This document shows positions 9,064 through 18,973 of a DNA stretch of 46,817 bases, one piece after another; within the stretch, counting starts at the first letter, position 1; each line of letters begins with the position of its first letter. This DNA is from an uncultured Pseudomonadota bacterium (lineage in GTDB: Bacteria > Pseudomonadota > Gammaproteobacteria > Burkholderiales > SG8-39), in assembly GCA_903909415.1 (NCBI GenBank), contig CAIVVS010000309.1, forward strand, positions 1 through 46,817. Direction: 5' to 3'. The notes beneath the pieces were generated by a model that saw only the letters and a list, made by a program, of their open reading frames with translations, searched no databases and was not told where the DNA came from. Both the position numbers and the translations under genes were made by a program.

Positions 9064-10287
9064 CTACTGCGTCGCCGCGGCAGCCTTGAGCGACTCCACC
9101 AGGCCGGCGCGGCGCATGTAGGCCTTGGACGCCACCGGGTCCTCGGCGGTGCGGCGCAGCTCGTCGAAGTTCGCCTGGCGCTGCGCCGGCTCGCGCGCTT
9201 CCATCATCTTCTTGTTGGCGATGGTCTGGGCCTGCACGTAGTCGAGCGCGACCTGGCGGCGCTGGCGGCTGTAGCGGTCGAGGATGGACTCGTCGGCCTC
9301 GCCGCGGATCACCTGCGGCAGCTTCTCGCACAGGTTGATCGCGTCGTGGATGCCGCCGTTCATGCCCATGCCGCCGATCGGATTGTTCACGTGCGCCGAG
9401 TCGCCCGCCAGCAGCACGCGGCCCTTGCGGAAGCTCGCCGCCACGCGCTGGCTGACGCTGTAGACGTTGACGTACTCGACGTCGTAGGCACCGTCCTTGG
9501 GGAAGAACTTCTGCAGCCGCGCCTGCACCGCGTCCGGGTGCAGCGCCTGCTCCTCGGTCTCGTCCACGCGCGTCGGGAAGATGGTGCGCCACAGGCCGGG
9601 CGGGCGCTTGCCGGTCACCTTGAACAGGTTGCACCACTCGTCCGGGTCGGACAGGTAGTTGCGGTACACGTACTCGGGCCGGTACTTCTGGAAGTCGAAG
9701 GAGGTCGCGATCTTGATGAAGCGCTCGGGATAGGTGAAGCCCTCGAAGGGGATGTCCGCCGCGTGGCGCACGGTGCTGCGCCCGCCGTCACAGCCGATCA
9801 GCCAGCCGCAGGCATGCTTCTCCGGGCCGTCCGGGCCCTCGGCGTCGATCTCGACCCGGTCGCCGTGGATGCGGATGTCGGTCACGCGCCGCCCGAAGCG
9901 CACGTCGAAGCCGTCCTCGTCGTAGTACTTCTTCGAGATGTCGCGCGTGAGCTTGTACTGCTCGTACTGCAGCACGTAGGGGAAGGGCAGCTCGTCGGCC
10001 AGCCGGCTGAGGTCGAACTCGGCCACCAGGCCGCCGGTCACGCGGTCGCGGATCTGGTACTTGTCCGAGATCAGCCCCAGCGGAATGATGTCCTGCGCCA
10101 CCCCGAGCTTTGCCAGCATCTCGATGGTCGGCGGGTGCAGCGAGGCGGCGCGCTGGTCCTCCACCGGACCGGGCTCCTGCTCCAGCACCGTCACCTTGAT
10201 GCCCGCGCGGCTCAGTCCCAGCGCGCACACCATGCCCACCGGGCCCGCGCCCACGATCACCACCCTGTTGCTGTCATCTCTTGCCAT
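9064..10287 (-). CDS. FAD-dependent aromatic-type monooxygenase
   Basis: A 407-residue class A flavoprotein monooxygenase of the PheA/MhpA-like FAD-binding family, which hydroxylates phenolic or similar rings with NAD(P)H and O2. Motifs are GAGPVG (13-18), the GCDGGRSTVR DG-type motif in the middle and GDSAHVNNPIGGMGMNGG toward the C-terminus, which binds the FAD ribityl chain. I chose the ATG at 10287 because GGAG stands about 10 bases upstream and the nucleotide-binding strand begins shortly after; a GTG at 10317 would add ten unremarkable residues. It follows the Bug gene in the minus-strand operon. Confidence 0.88.
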   Translation of the reverse strand: MARDDSNRVVIVGAGPVGMVCALGLSRAGIKVTVLEQEPGPVEDQRAASLHPPTIEMLAKLGVAQDIIPLGLISDKYQIRDRVTGGLVAEFDLSRLADELPFPYVLQYEQYKLTRDISKKYYDEDGFDVRFGRRVTDIRIHGDRVEIDAEGPDGPEKHACGWLIGCDGGRSTVRHAADIPFEGFTYPERFIKIATSFDFQKYRPEYVYRNYLSDPDEWCNLFKVTGKRPPGLWRTIFPTRVDETEEQALHPDAVQARLQKFFPKDGAYDVEYVNVYSVSQRVAASFRKGRVLLAGDSAHVNNPIGGMGMNGGIHDAINLCEKLPQVIRGEADESILDRYSRQRRQVALDYVQAQTIANKKMMEAREPAQRQANFDELRRTAEDPVASKAYMRRAGLVESLKAAAATQ

Positions 10288-10360
10288 TGCCGCCTTGCTC
10301 CACGTTTGCCCGGACACGATGCCGCGCTGGTTTGCCTGAACCTCGTTGCAGGGGCAGCCG

Positions 10361-11383
10361 TCACTCCGGCTTGATGCCCGCCTTCTGTATCACCTCGCCC
10401 CACATCGCGATCTCGCGCCGGATCTGCTCGGCGAATTCCTGCGGCGTGTGCCGCACCGGGTCCACGCCGGTCTTCTCCAGGCGCTCCAGGAAGGCCGGCT
10501 CGCCCATGGCCTTCTGGATCTCCTGCGACACGCGGTCGATCACCGCGGCGGGCGCCTTCGCCGGCGCCATCAGCCCGTTCCAGGTCTCGGCCTGGTGGCC
10601 GGGGATCACGTCGGCGATCGGCGGCACGTTGGGCAGGCGCGTATTGCGCTTCAGGCTGGAGATGCCCAGCAGCTTCACCTTGCCGCCCGCGACCTGCGCG
10701 ATCACTTCCGAGGGGCTGGCCGAGTAGAGCTGGATCTGCCCGCCCATCACGTCGGCCAGCGCGGGACCGCCGCCCTTGTAGGGCACGTGCGCCATCGCCA
10801 GGCCGGCCTTCTGCACGAACAGCGCAGCCGACAGGTGCGTGACCGTGCCGTTGCCGCCCGAACCGTAGTTCATCTGGCCGGGGCGCGCGCGGGCGTAGTC
10901 GATGAACTCCTTCAGGTTGTTCACGGGCAGGCTGGCCGGCACGGTGAGCACGAAGGAGTTGGCGCCGATGATGGAGATCGGCGCGAGTTCCCTGGACGGT
11001 TCCCAAGTGAGCTTCTGGATGAAGGGCGCCGTGATGATCTGCGACGCGGTGCCCATCAGCAGGGTGTAGCCGTCGGGCGCGGACTTGGCCACGCCCTCGC
11101 TGCCTATCATCCCGGCGGCGCCGGCGCGGTTCTCCACCACGAACTGCTGGCCCATGGGCCCGGACAGGCGTTCGGCCGTGATGCGCGCCAGCGCGTCGGT
11201 GTTGCCCCCGGGCGGGAACGGCACGACGATGCGCACCGGGCGCGTGGGCCAGGCCTGCGCGGAGGCGCCGGTCGGCAGCGCGGGCAGCATCGCGGCCGCG
11301 GCGAGCAGCAGGGGCCCGAGCAGCGCGGCGCCCAACGGCGCGCGGCAAGGGGCGGTCGGTGCGGCGGGACGGACGGGGGACAT
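10361..11383 (-). CDS. Bug/TctC family periplasmic solute-binding protein
   Basis: A 340-residue Bug protein leading the minus-strand operon, so it may deliver the operon's substrate. The ATG at 11383 is favoured by AGGGAG seven bases upstream; an ATG 36 bases earlier lacks a ribosome site. The signal peptide is long, with a hydrophobic core LGAALLGPLLLAAAAML and a likely cut after GASAQA. PVRIVVPFPPGG, AAPDGYTL-like SAPDGYTL and HVPYKGGGP are present. Confidence 0.9.
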   Translation of the reverse strand: MSPVRPAAPTAPCRAPLGAALLGPLLLAAAAMLPALPTGASAQAWPTRPVRIVVPFPPGGNTDALARITAERLSGPMGQQFVVENRAGAAGMIGSEGVAKSAPDGYTLLMGTASQIITAPFIQKLTWEPSRELAPISIIGANSFVLTVPASLPVNNLKEFIDYARARPGQMNYGSGGNGTVTHLSAALFVQKAGLAMAHVPYKGGGPALADVMGGQIQLYSASPSEVIAQVAGGKVKLLGISSLKRNTRLPNVPPIADVIPGHQAETWNGLMAPAKAPAAVIDRVSQEIQKAMGEPAFLERLEKTGVDPVRHTPQEFAEQIRREIAMWGEVIQKAGIKPE

Positions 11384-11509
11384 GGGATTCTCCCTGGTTG
11401 GTGCGAAACGGGTATGCATGGCGGGGAGCGCGTAGTCCTACGCGGCCGGCGTGCACACACCGGCCCGGCGCGGGCGGGGACGCCGGCATTGGCGGATCGA
11501 TCCTGAAAG

Positions 11510-11515
11510 TATAAT
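11510..11515 (+). promoter_or_regulatory. Consensus -10 box six bases before the dehydrogenase start
   Basis: TATAAT is a perfect sigma-70 -10 hexamer and is followed by CCCCGC and ATG at 11522. Transcription would start at or within a base or two of the start codon, and there is no Shine-Dalgarno, so a leaderless message is likely. A -35 near GCATTG/TTGGCG is weak and its spacing is uncertain. Confidence 0.65.
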
Positions 11516-11521
11516 CCCCGC

Positions 11522-12499
11522 ATGGCCACACAAACGACGACAAGCCCGGACGGCGGCGCGGCTCCCGCGGAGCTCCTGCTGCTCATCCCGCTCAAGGCGG
11601 GTTTCCTGCCCATGCTGCGTGAGCGCTGGACGGTGCACGCGCCCGAAGGCGGCGTGAAGTCCCCGGAACTCGCGACGCTGGACGTCTCGCGCGTGCGCGG
11701 CATCATCACCAACGGCAGCACCGGCGCGCCGGCGGAACTCATGGACCGCATGCCGGCGCTGGAGATCATCGCCTGCTTCGGCGCCGGCTACGAAAGCGTG
11801 GACCTGGCCTACGCCAGGCGCCGCGGCATCGCGGTCAGCAATGCGCCCGGCGTGAACGACGCCACCGTAGCCGACCACACGCTGGGCCTGATGCTGGCGC
11901 TGGCGCGCGGCTACGTGGTGCTGGACCGCTCGGTGCGCGAGGGACGCTTCTCCTCGTCGCGCGCCGACCGCCCCACGCTCACCGGCACGCGACTGGGCAT
12001 GCTCGGCCTGGGCAACATCGGCGTGAAGATCGCCACGCGCGCGGCCGCCTTCGACATGTCGGTGGGCTACTGCACCCGCACGCCGCGCAAGGATGTGCCG
12101 TGGACCCATTACGCGAGCCCGGTGGAGCTGGCGCGCAACTGCGACTGGCTGGTGGTCGCCACGCCCGGCGGCCCGGCCACGCGCGGCCTGGTGGGCGCCG
12201 AGGTGCTGGACGCGCTCGGCCCCAGGGGCTGCCTGGTCAACATCTCGCGCGGCAGCGTAGTGGACGAGGCCGCGCTCATCGCCGCGCTGCGCGACAAGCG
12301 GATCGCCGGCGCCGCGCTCGACGTGTTCATGAACGAGCCGGACGTATCCGCCGAGCTGCGCGCGCAGGAAAACACCGTGTTCACCCCGCACATGGCGGGT
12401 CGCTCGCCGGCGGCCCAGCAGGGCCAACTGGACGCGCTGGTCGCCAACATCGAGGCCTGCTTCGCCGGCAAGCCGCTTCCCGCACCTGTCGCGCTCTAG
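11522..12499 (+). CDS. D-2-hydroxyacid dehydrogenase
   Basis: A 325-residue NAD(P)-dependent dehydrogenase that interconverts a 2-oxoacid and a D-2-hydroxyacid. The Rossmann motif GLGNIG is at 162-167. The catalytic triad is visible as R243 (NISRGSVVDE), E272 (VFMNEPDV) and H290 (FTPHMAGRS). The YCTRTPRK segment after the second strand puts arginines where the 2'-phosphate would sit, which favours NADPH, as in glyoxylate/hydroxypyruvate reductases. It is divergent from the Bug gene and followed after 42 bases by the cyclic-nucleotide-binding protein gene. Confidence 0.92.
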   Translation: MATQTTTSPDGGAAPAELLLLIPLKAGFLPMLRERWTVHAPEGGVKSPELATLDVSRVRGIITNGSTGAPAELMDRMPALEIIACFGAGYESVDLAYARRRGIAVSNAPGVNDATVADHTLGLMLALARGYVVLDRSVREGRFSSSRADRPTLTGTRLGMLGLGNIGVKIATRAAAFDMSVGYCTRTPRKDVPWTHYASPVELARNCDWLVVATPGGPATRGLVGAEVLDALGPRGCLVNISRGSVVDEAALIAALRDKRIAGAALDVFMNEPDVSAELRAQENTVFTPHMAGRSPAAQQGQLDALVANIEACFAGKPLPAPVAL

Positions 12500-12541
12500 G
12501 CGCAGGCAGGACTCCGCGCAGCCATACCCACAGGAACCCGC

Positions 12542-13471
12542 ATGGACGAACTCGATTTCTCCCCGAATCCCAAGGGCGCCCCACAGGGTGCCCAGCGGGC
12601 CGCCGAGAATGCCGCGCAGCAGGCCGCGCCCTCGCAGGGCGCGATGTACCAGCCTCGCATCGCGCTGGAGTTCTTCCGGTCCGCCGGCAGCGGCGAGAGC
12701 GTGACCGGCGGCAAGCCGGTGTTCTCCGAGGGCGACAAGTACGGCGGCTTCTTCGGTAAGCCGGCGAAGATATACCTGCTGATCGAGGGCGAAGTCGGCC
12801 TGATGGTGAAGAACCGCTTCTTCGGCGTGGTGAAGGCCGGGCAGCTGTTCGGCGAGCTCGCCGTGGTGGCCAGGCTGCCGCGCACCGCCACTGCGATGGC
12901 CAAGGCTGACTGCAAGATGCTCACGCTGGACGAGAAGCAGTTCCACGCAGCGCTGCAGAAGAAGCCGGAGTTCGCGCTGATGCTGATGGGCATCATGCTG
13001 CACCGGTTCCGCGACAGCATGGCGGCGCTGGCACGCGCCGGCGTCACGCCCGAGGCCGGTACCCGCGGCGGCGTGTTCGACGCCAAGCAGCTGGCCCAGC
13101 TCGGCGAACTGCTGCCGGACGTCCACCCCATCGCCTATCCTGCGGGCAAGCAGGTGGTCAACGCCGGCGGCCTGAGCCTGTTCATGTACGTCATCAAGCA
13201 GGGCGAGGTGTCGATCCTGGTGCAGAACAAGGTGGTCGAGCGCGTCGGCACCGGCGGGGTGTTCGGCGAGGCGGCGCTGGTCGAGGGCGGCGCGCGCACG
13301 GCGTCGGTGGTCACCGACGAGGGCTGCGAGGTCTACGGCATCAAGCGCGACCAGTTCATCAAGCTGGTCGCCTCGCATCCTGCCTTCGGCGCGGCGCTGC
13401 TCAAGTCCACCGCCGAGCGCATGCAGGCTGCCGCGCGGCAGGTGGCCGAGGCGCCGCAGCCGGCGACCTGA
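12542..13471 (+). CDS. Protein with two cyclic-nucleotide-binding domains
   Basis: A 309-residue protein with two CAP-type cNMP-binding folds, roughly residues 55-160 and 180-300. Each has the G-E-L/A-A phosphate-cassette pattern: QLFGELAVVARLPRTATA in the first and GVFGEAALVEGGARTASV in the second, with an arginine in the usual phosphate-binding place. There is no helix-turn-helix or catalytic domain, so it is a sensor or adaptor rather than a CRP-like factor. The first 40 residues are Ala/Gln-rich and probably disordered. A smaller single-domain relative lies at 36548. Confidence 0.88.
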   Translation: MDELDFSPNPKGAPQGAQRAAENAAQQAAPSQGAMYQPRIALEFFRSAGSGESVTGGKPVFSEGDKYGGFFGKPAKIYLLIEGEVGLMVKNRFFGVVKAGQLFGELAVVARLPRTATAMAKADCKMLTLDEKQFHAALQKKPEFALMLMGIMLHRFRDSMAALARAGVTPEAGTRGGVFDAKQLAQLGELLPDVHPIAYPAGKQVVNAGGLSLFMYVIKQGEVSILVQNKVVERVGTGGVFGEAALVEGGARTASVVTDEGCEVYGIKRDQFIKLVASHPAFGAALLKSTAERMQAAARQVAEAPQPAT

Positions 13472-13484
13472 TTTCCTGTCAACG

Positions 13485-13513
13485 AAAAAAAGGCGGCCGG
13501 GGCCGCCTTTTTT
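13485..13513. terminator. Bidirectional intrinsic terminator
   Basis: Seven A residues, then GGCGGCC, a GG loop and GGCCGCC, then six T residues. This perfect hairpin with a T-run on both strands sits between the convergent ends of the cyclic-nucleotide-binding gene and the glyoxalase-fold gene and should end both transcripts. Confidence 0.95.
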
Positions 13514-13529
13514 CATGGGCATCGCTGCC

Positions 13530-14015
13530 TCAGGCCTTTTCCAGGATGCTCCGGTCCGCCACCAGGTCGGCGTGGCGCAGCGCGGGCGCCGCCTCCTTGC
13601 TGGTCCCGTCCTTGGACGCGCCGCCCCAGCCGTGGTCGGTGATGTCCAGCACGATGCCCAGCGGATCGCGGTACTTCACCTCGTAGAAGGTGTTGCCCGC
13701 CTGCGGAACCTCGCCCATCCAGTACTTGCCGCCATGCGCCTCGAGCTGCTTGCGGGTCTGCGGCAGGTCGTCCACCCAGAAGCCCAGGTGGTGGATGCCC
13801 ACGAAATCCTTGCCGCGGTCGGTGCCGGCCATCTCGTCGCTCTTGTACTTGAGCAGGGCCATGTTGATGATGCCGTCGGACACGTACACGCCGATGGCGA
13901 GGGACGAGTCGGTCTCGCCGACCTTCTTCATGCCGAACGCATTCATGTAGAACTCGGCTGCCTTCCAGGGATCCGGAACCGACAGCGCGACGTGGCGGAG
14001 CTTGCCTGCGGACAT
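13530..14015 (-). CDS. VOC family (glyoxalase-fold) protein
   Basis: A 161-residue single-chain vicinal oxygen chelate protein. The start at 14015 follows AGGGAGG on the minus strand. The first beta-alpha-beta unit holds RHVALSVPDPWKAAEFY (about 7-23) with H8 as a likely metal ligand; the second holds GIHHLGFWVDDL (about 73-84) and ends with KYRDPLGIVLDIT (about 114-126). This is the layout of lactoylglutathione lyase, fosfomycin-resistance and small dioxygenase relatives; the substrate is unknown. It is divergent from a GntR gene with a palindrome between, so it is probably the target of that regulator. Confidence 0.85.
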   Translation of the reverse strand: MSAGKLRHVALSVPDPWKAAEFYMNAFGMKKVGETDSSLAIGVYVSDGIINMALLKYKSDEMAGTDRGKDFVGIHHLGFWVDDLPQTRKQLEAHGGKYWMGEVPQAGNTFYEVKYRDPLGIVLDITDHGWGGASKDGTSKEAAPALRHADLVADRSILEKA

Positions 14016-14065
14016 GGAAACCTCCCTCTCTCGTATCAGTGGGTCATCGGTGGGTACGCGATCAA

Positions 14066-14092
14066 GCATACACGCCACCCCGCCGTGTATGC
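14066..14092. promoter_or_regulatory. Candidate GntR operator, perfect 9-bp inverted repeat
   Basis: GCATACACG at 14066-14074 and its exact reverse complement CGTGTATGC at 14084-14092 are separated by nine bases. The site lies in the 132-base gap between the divergent glyoxalase-fold and GntR genes, where an autoregulatory operator is expected. The GTAT/ATAC cores resemble FadR-branch GntR half-sites. Confidence 0.6.
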
Positions 14093-14147
14093 AAGGCGCC
14101 CCCGGCAGGCTGGCGCGGCGGCCCGCCGGCAGGCACAATCCGCGCCC

Positions 14148-14816
14148 ATGGCCTCCACCGTCGTCGAAAAGATCTGCGGCAAGCTCGCCGAGGAAATCCT
14201 GGCCGGGCGCCTGCGTCCGGGCGAGAAACTCGAGGAAAAGACCCTCGCCGCCCGATTCAAGGTGTCGCGCACCCCGGTGCGCGAGGCGCTGCGCGAACTG
14301 TCGGCGCGCGGGCTGATCGAGCTGGTGCCGCGCAAGGGCGGCACGGTGATCTCCTTCGGCCTGGCCCAGCTCGCCGACATGCTGGAGGCCGAGTGCGAGG
14401 TCGAGGCGCTGTGCGCCATGCTGTGCGCGCACCGCATGAGCGTGGTGCAGAAAAAGCAGCTCGAAGCGCTGCACCTGCGCTCGCATGAGCTCGCCGACCG
14501 CGGCGACGAGCGCACCTACCTGCGCCTGAACGAGGATTTCCACGACCTGATCCTGCAGGGCACCCAGAACGCCAGCCTGGCCGCCACGGCGCGGGGATTC
14601 CGCGGCCGGCTCGCGCCGTTCCGCTCCGCGCAGGCCGGCATCGAGAAGCGCTTCGAGCTGTCCTTCGAGGAGCACGGCGCCATCGTCACCGCCATCCTGG
14701 ACGCCAATCCGGAGCGGGCCTACCGGGCCATGCGCGAGCACGATGCGCGCCTGTCCACGCGGGTGCTGGAACGCCTGCACGCCACCCAGCCCAAGTCGCC
14801 GGCCCTGCCGCGCTGA
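14148..14816 (+). CDS. GntR family regulator, FadR/FCD branch
   Basis: A 222-residue repressor-type regulator. The N-terminal winged helix (about residues 5-70) has the family pattern ILAGRLRPGEKLEEKTLAARF then VSRTPVREALREL. The C-terminal all-helical FCD ligand domain (about 80-210) carries the NEDFHDLI and EHGAIVTAI segments, whose histidines and Asp usually hold a metal for carboxylate sensing. The start is the ATG at 14148, with CACAAT eight bases upstream and no Shine-Dalgarno, a possible leaderless start. Its stop abuts the 35-bp array. Confidence 0.9.
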   Translation: MASTVVEKICGKLAEEILAGRLRPGEKLEEKTLAARFKVSRTPVREALRELSARGLIELVPRKGGTVISFGLAQLADMLEAECEVEALCAMLCAHRMSVVQKKQLEALHLRSHELADRGDERTYLRLNEDFHDLILQGTQNASLAATARGFRGRLAPFRSAQAGIEKRFELSFEEHGAIVTAILDANPERAYRAMREHDARLSTRVLERLHATQPKSPALPR

Positions 14817-14945
14817 GAACGCCGGGCCTCGCCTTCGGCGACGGTTGCCACGAACGCCTCGCTTCGCCTTCGGCGACCGCTTCTACGAACGCCTCGCTTC
14901 GCCTTCGGCGACCGTTTCTACGAACGCCTCGCTTCGCCTTCGGCG
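14815..14945. repeat. 35-bp tandem array bridging two convergent gene ends
   Basis: Period is exactly 35 bp: copies at 14815-14849 (diverged), 14850-14884, 14885-14919 and a partial copy at 14920-14945. The unit contains ACGAACGCCTCGCTTCGCC then TTCGGCGACC. It starts at the GntR stop codon and ends inside the last eight codons of the LysR gene, whose TAG is at 14918-14920. The next copy keeps the TAG (14883-14885) and the third has TGG. Each copy holds a CGCC-TTC-GGCG mini-hairpin. Confidence 0.95.
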
Positions 14946-15838
14946 TATAGATCCACCAGCACCTCCCGCAGCCAGCGGTTGCCCGGGTCGTTGGCATAGC
15001 GCTCGTGCCAGTGCACCTTCACGTCCATGTCCTGCACCGGCGAGGGCATCTTCAGTTCGCGGTAGCGCCCCAGCGGCGCGATGGTCAGCGCGAACTGGTG
15101 CGGCACCACCGCCATCAGGTCGGTGCTGGTCAGGATCATGGGGATGGCCATGAAATGGGACACGCGCAGCGCCACGGTGCGCCGCAGGCCCTTCTCCTGC
15201 AGCGTGCGCTCGACGATCTGGTGCGCCGACCCCTCGGCCGACACCGACACGTGGCCCGCGGCCAGGAACTGGGCGAGCGTCAGGCGGCGCGCGGCGGCCG
15301 GGTGGCCCGCGCGCACCAGGCAGACGTAACGGTCGCGGAACAGGCGCGCCTGCTGCACGCCCGCCTGCAGCTCCGGCAGGAAGCCCACCGCGATGTCGAT
15401 GCGCCCGGAAGCGAGCGCGTCCACCACGCGAGACTGGGGCATCTGCTCCACCTCCACCACGACGCCGGGCGCCTCGCGCTTCAGGCGCGCCAGCAGCCGC
15501 GGCAGGAACACCATCTCGCCGATGTCCGACAGCTGCAGCCGGAACACGCGCGCCGAGCTGGACGGTTCGAAGGCCGACTGCTGCAGCAGCGTGGTGTGGA
15601 TCAGGTCGAGGGCCTGGCGCATCGGCGCGGCGATGCGCTGCGCCAGCGGCGTGGGGCGCATCCCCGCGGCGGTGCGCACGAACAACGGGTCGCCGAACAG
15701 CTCGCGCAGGCGCGACAGCGCGTTGGACATGGCCGGCTGCGACAGCCCGAGGCGCACGCCGGCCGCCGTGACGCCGCCCTCGCGCAGGATCGCGTCGAAG
15801 GTGCGCAGCAGGTTCAGGTCCATGTCCTCCACATTCAT
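14918..15838 (-). CDS. LysR family transcriptional regulator
   Basis: A 306-residue regulator, presumably of the divergent TRAP/oxidoreductase operon. The N-terminal winged helix shows DLNLLRTFDAILREGGVTAA and LGLSQPAMSNALSRLRELF (about residues 7-48), and the rest is the two-lobed effector domain. The N-terminal part resembles the NodD/LinR/PcpR-type branch. Start choice is open: the first ATG (15838) has no ribosome site but lies eight bases after a -10-like TATAGA; the ATG five codons later has GGAGG only two bases upstream. The last eight codons (AEGEARRS) lie inside the 35-bp array, so this C-terminus was probably made by the repeat. Confidence 0.88.
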   Translation of the reverse strand: MNVEDMDLNLLRTFDAILREGGVTAAGVRLGLSQPAMSNALSRLRELFGDPLFVRTAAGMRPTPLAQRIAAPMRQALDLIHTTLLQQSAFEPSSSARVFRLQLSDIGEMVFLPRLLARLKREAPGVVVEVEQMPQSRVVDALASGRIDIAVGFLPELQAGVQQARLFRDRYVCLVRAGHPAAARRLTLAQFLAAGHVSVSAEGSAHQIVERTLQEKGLRRTVALRVSHFMAIPMILTSTDLMAVVPHQFALTIAPLGRYRELKMPSPVQDMDVKVHWHERYANDPGNRWLREVLVDLYAEGEARRS

Positions 15839-15846
15839 GCAGTGAA

Positions 15847-16975
<1,129 letters not shown>

Positions 16976-17024
16976 ACTGCGGACACGGCGCCCGCGCGGG
17001 CCAGTACAAGGAAACCCCAAGGTG

Positions 17025-17552
17025 ATGCATCGACTCTCCGGCCTGTACGGGCGCCTGCTGGACGCGCTGGCGCTGGCCGCCTGCGTGCTGCTGTTCTTCA
17101 TGATGCTGGTGATCTGCGCCGACGTGCTGCTGCGGAACGTCCCCCTGCTCCCGGGCGTGCGCGGCGTGTCCTGGGGCAGCGACGTCACCGAGTCCGGCCT
17201 GTACCTGCTCACCATGCTGACCGCCCCCTGGCTGCTGCGCCAGGGCCAGCACATCCGCGTGGACATCGTGCTGCGCGCGGTGCCGGGCACGGTGGCCTGG
17301 GTGTGCGAGTGGGCCACCGACATCATGGCGCTGGCCTGCTGCATCGTGATCGCCAACTACGGGTTCAAGGCGATGTTCGCGAGCATGAAGACCGGCTCGA
17401 TGACCATCAAGACCCTGGTGACGCCGGAGTGGTGGTCGCTCGCGCCGCTGCCGGTGACCTTCGTGCTGCTGGCCATCGAGGTGGTGTTCCGCATGCACCG
17501 GCTGTACGGCGCGGAGCGCGGCCCGCGCGACGACGCCGTCAGCGCATCCTGA
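17025..17552 (+). CDS. dctQ: TRAP transporter small membrane subunit DctQ
   Basis: A 175-residue inner-membrane protein with four hydrophobic helices (about residues 15-38, 55-75, 90-112 and 135-155) in the DctQ pattern, including RNVPLLPGVRGVSWGSDVTE and RQGQHIRVDIVL, the conserved Q-H-I-x-V-D region. It bridges the receptor and the large channel subunit. An in-frame GTG directly precedes the ATG used here. Confidence 0.9.
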   Translation: MHRLSGLYGRLLDALALAACVLLFFMMLVICADVLLRNVPLLPGVRGVSWGSDVTESGLYLLTMLTAPWLLRQGQHIRVDIVLRAVPGTVAWVCEWATDIMALACCIVIANYGFKAMFASMKTGSMTIKTLVTPEWWSLAPLPVTFVLLAIEVVFRMHRLYGAERGPRDDAVSAS

Positions 17553-17603
17553 AACCGGCGCGGCCGGCGCGTCCTTAGAAAACAGAGCGGGAGCAACGAC
17601 AAG

Positions 17604-18917
17604 ATGTCCTGGGAAGCCGCTGCCTGGCTGCTGCTTGGCGGATCCACCGTACTGCTGTTCCTCGGCCTGCCGGTGGCCTTTTCGTTCCTCGTGATCAACC
17701 TGGTGGGCGCCATCATCTTCCTGGGCGGCGAGCCCGGGCTGGTGCAGTTCGTGCGCAACAGCGTGAACTCGGTCACCAGCTTCTCGCTCACGCCCATCCC
17801 GCTGTTCGTGCTCATGGGCGAGGTGCTGTTCCATACCGGCCTCGCGGTGAAGGTCATCGAGGGCATCGAGCGCCTGATCAGCCAGGTGCCGGGGCGACTG
17901 GCCGTGGTCGCGGTGGTCGCGGGCACGGTGTTCTCCGCGATATCGGGCTCCACCATCGCCACCACCGCCATGCTGGGCAGCCTGATGCTGCCGGTGATGA
18001 TCGCGCGCGGCTACCACCCGACCATGGCCACCGGCCCGATCATGGCCATAGGCGCGGTGGACATGCTCATCCCGCCCTCGGCGCTGACCGTGCTGCTGGG
18101 CAGCCTGTCGGGCATCTCCATCTCCAAGCTGCTGGTCGGCGGCATCGTCCCGGGGCTGATCCTGTCGGTGGTGTTCGTGGTCTACATCGTCGTGCGCGTG
18201 AAGATGGACCCCACCCTCGCGCCCACCTCCCCGGTGGAGGAACGCCACGGCTGGGACAAGTTCCGGCCGTTCTTCAAGTACGTGCTGCCGCTGGTGTCGA
18301 TCTTCGCGATCGTGGTCGGCGCGATGCTGGCCGGCTGGGCCACGCCCACCGAGTCCGCCGCGATCGGCGCCTTTGCCACCGTGGTGCTGGCCCTGCTGTA
18401 CGGCGCGCTCACGCTGAAGAACCTGCACGCCGCGCTGCTGGGCACCGCCGCCATCTCCGGGATGATCCTGTTCATCATCGTCGGCGCCACCACCTTCTCG
18501 CAGATCCTGTCGTTCTCCGGCGCGAGCAGCGGCCTGGTGCAGATGATCACGGACAAGGGCTGGTCACCGATGGTGGTGGTCGCCGGCATGATGCTGCTGC
18601 TGATCTTCCTCGGCATCTTCGTCGACCAGGTCAGCATGATGATGATCACGCTGCCGATCTTCATGCCGGTGGTCCAGAAACTGGGGATCGACCCGATCTG
18701 GTTCGGCGTGATGTTCCTGATCTGCATGCAGCTGGGCCTGCTGCTGCCGCCGCACGGCATGCTGCTGATGACCATGAAGGGCGTCGCCCCGCCGCAGGTC
18801 ACCATGTTCCACATCTTCCGCGCCGTCACGCCCTACGTGATCTTCAGCCTGATCGTGCTGACGCTGGTGTTCATCTGGCCGCCGGTCGCGACCTGGCTGC
18901 CCAACCTCATAGGCTGA
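17604..18917 (+). CDS. dctM: TRAP transporter large permease DctM
   Basis: A 437-residue, about 12-helix permease of the DctM family, the sodium-coupled translocating subunit. Family features include GLPVAFSFLVINLVG near the start, the re-entrant GSTIATTAMLGSLMLP region (about residues 115-130), DMLIPPSALTVLLG (about 153-166) and a second half with GIFVDQVSMMMITLPIFMP. It completes a full three-part TRAP system and is followed after 56 bases by a Bug protein. Confidence 0.93.
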   Translation: MSWEAAAWLLLGGSTVLLFLGLPVAFSFLVINLVGAIIFLGGEPGLVQFVRNSVNSVTSFSLTPIPLFVLMGEVLFHTGLAVKVIEGIERLISQVPGRLAVVAVVAGTVFSAISGSTIATTAMLGSLMLPVMIARGYHPTMATGPIMAIGAVDMLIPPSALTVLLGSLSGISISKLLVGGIVPGLILSVVFVVYIVVRVKMDPTLAPTSPVEERHGWDKFRPFFKYVLPLVSIFAIVVGAMLAGWATPTESAAIGAFATVVLALLYGALTLKNLHAALLGTAAISGMILFIIVGATTFSQILSFSGASSGLVQMITDKGWSPMVVVAGMMLLLIFLGIFVDQVSMMMITLPIFMPVVQKLGIDPIWFGVMFLICMQLGLLLPPHGMLLMTMKGVAPPQVTMFHIFRAVTPYVIFSLIVLTLVFIWPPVATWLPNLIG

Positions 18918-18973
18918 ACCCGGCCCATGGCGACCCGACGACCCACCATGCCCCGTCCCGAGGAGGAACACGC

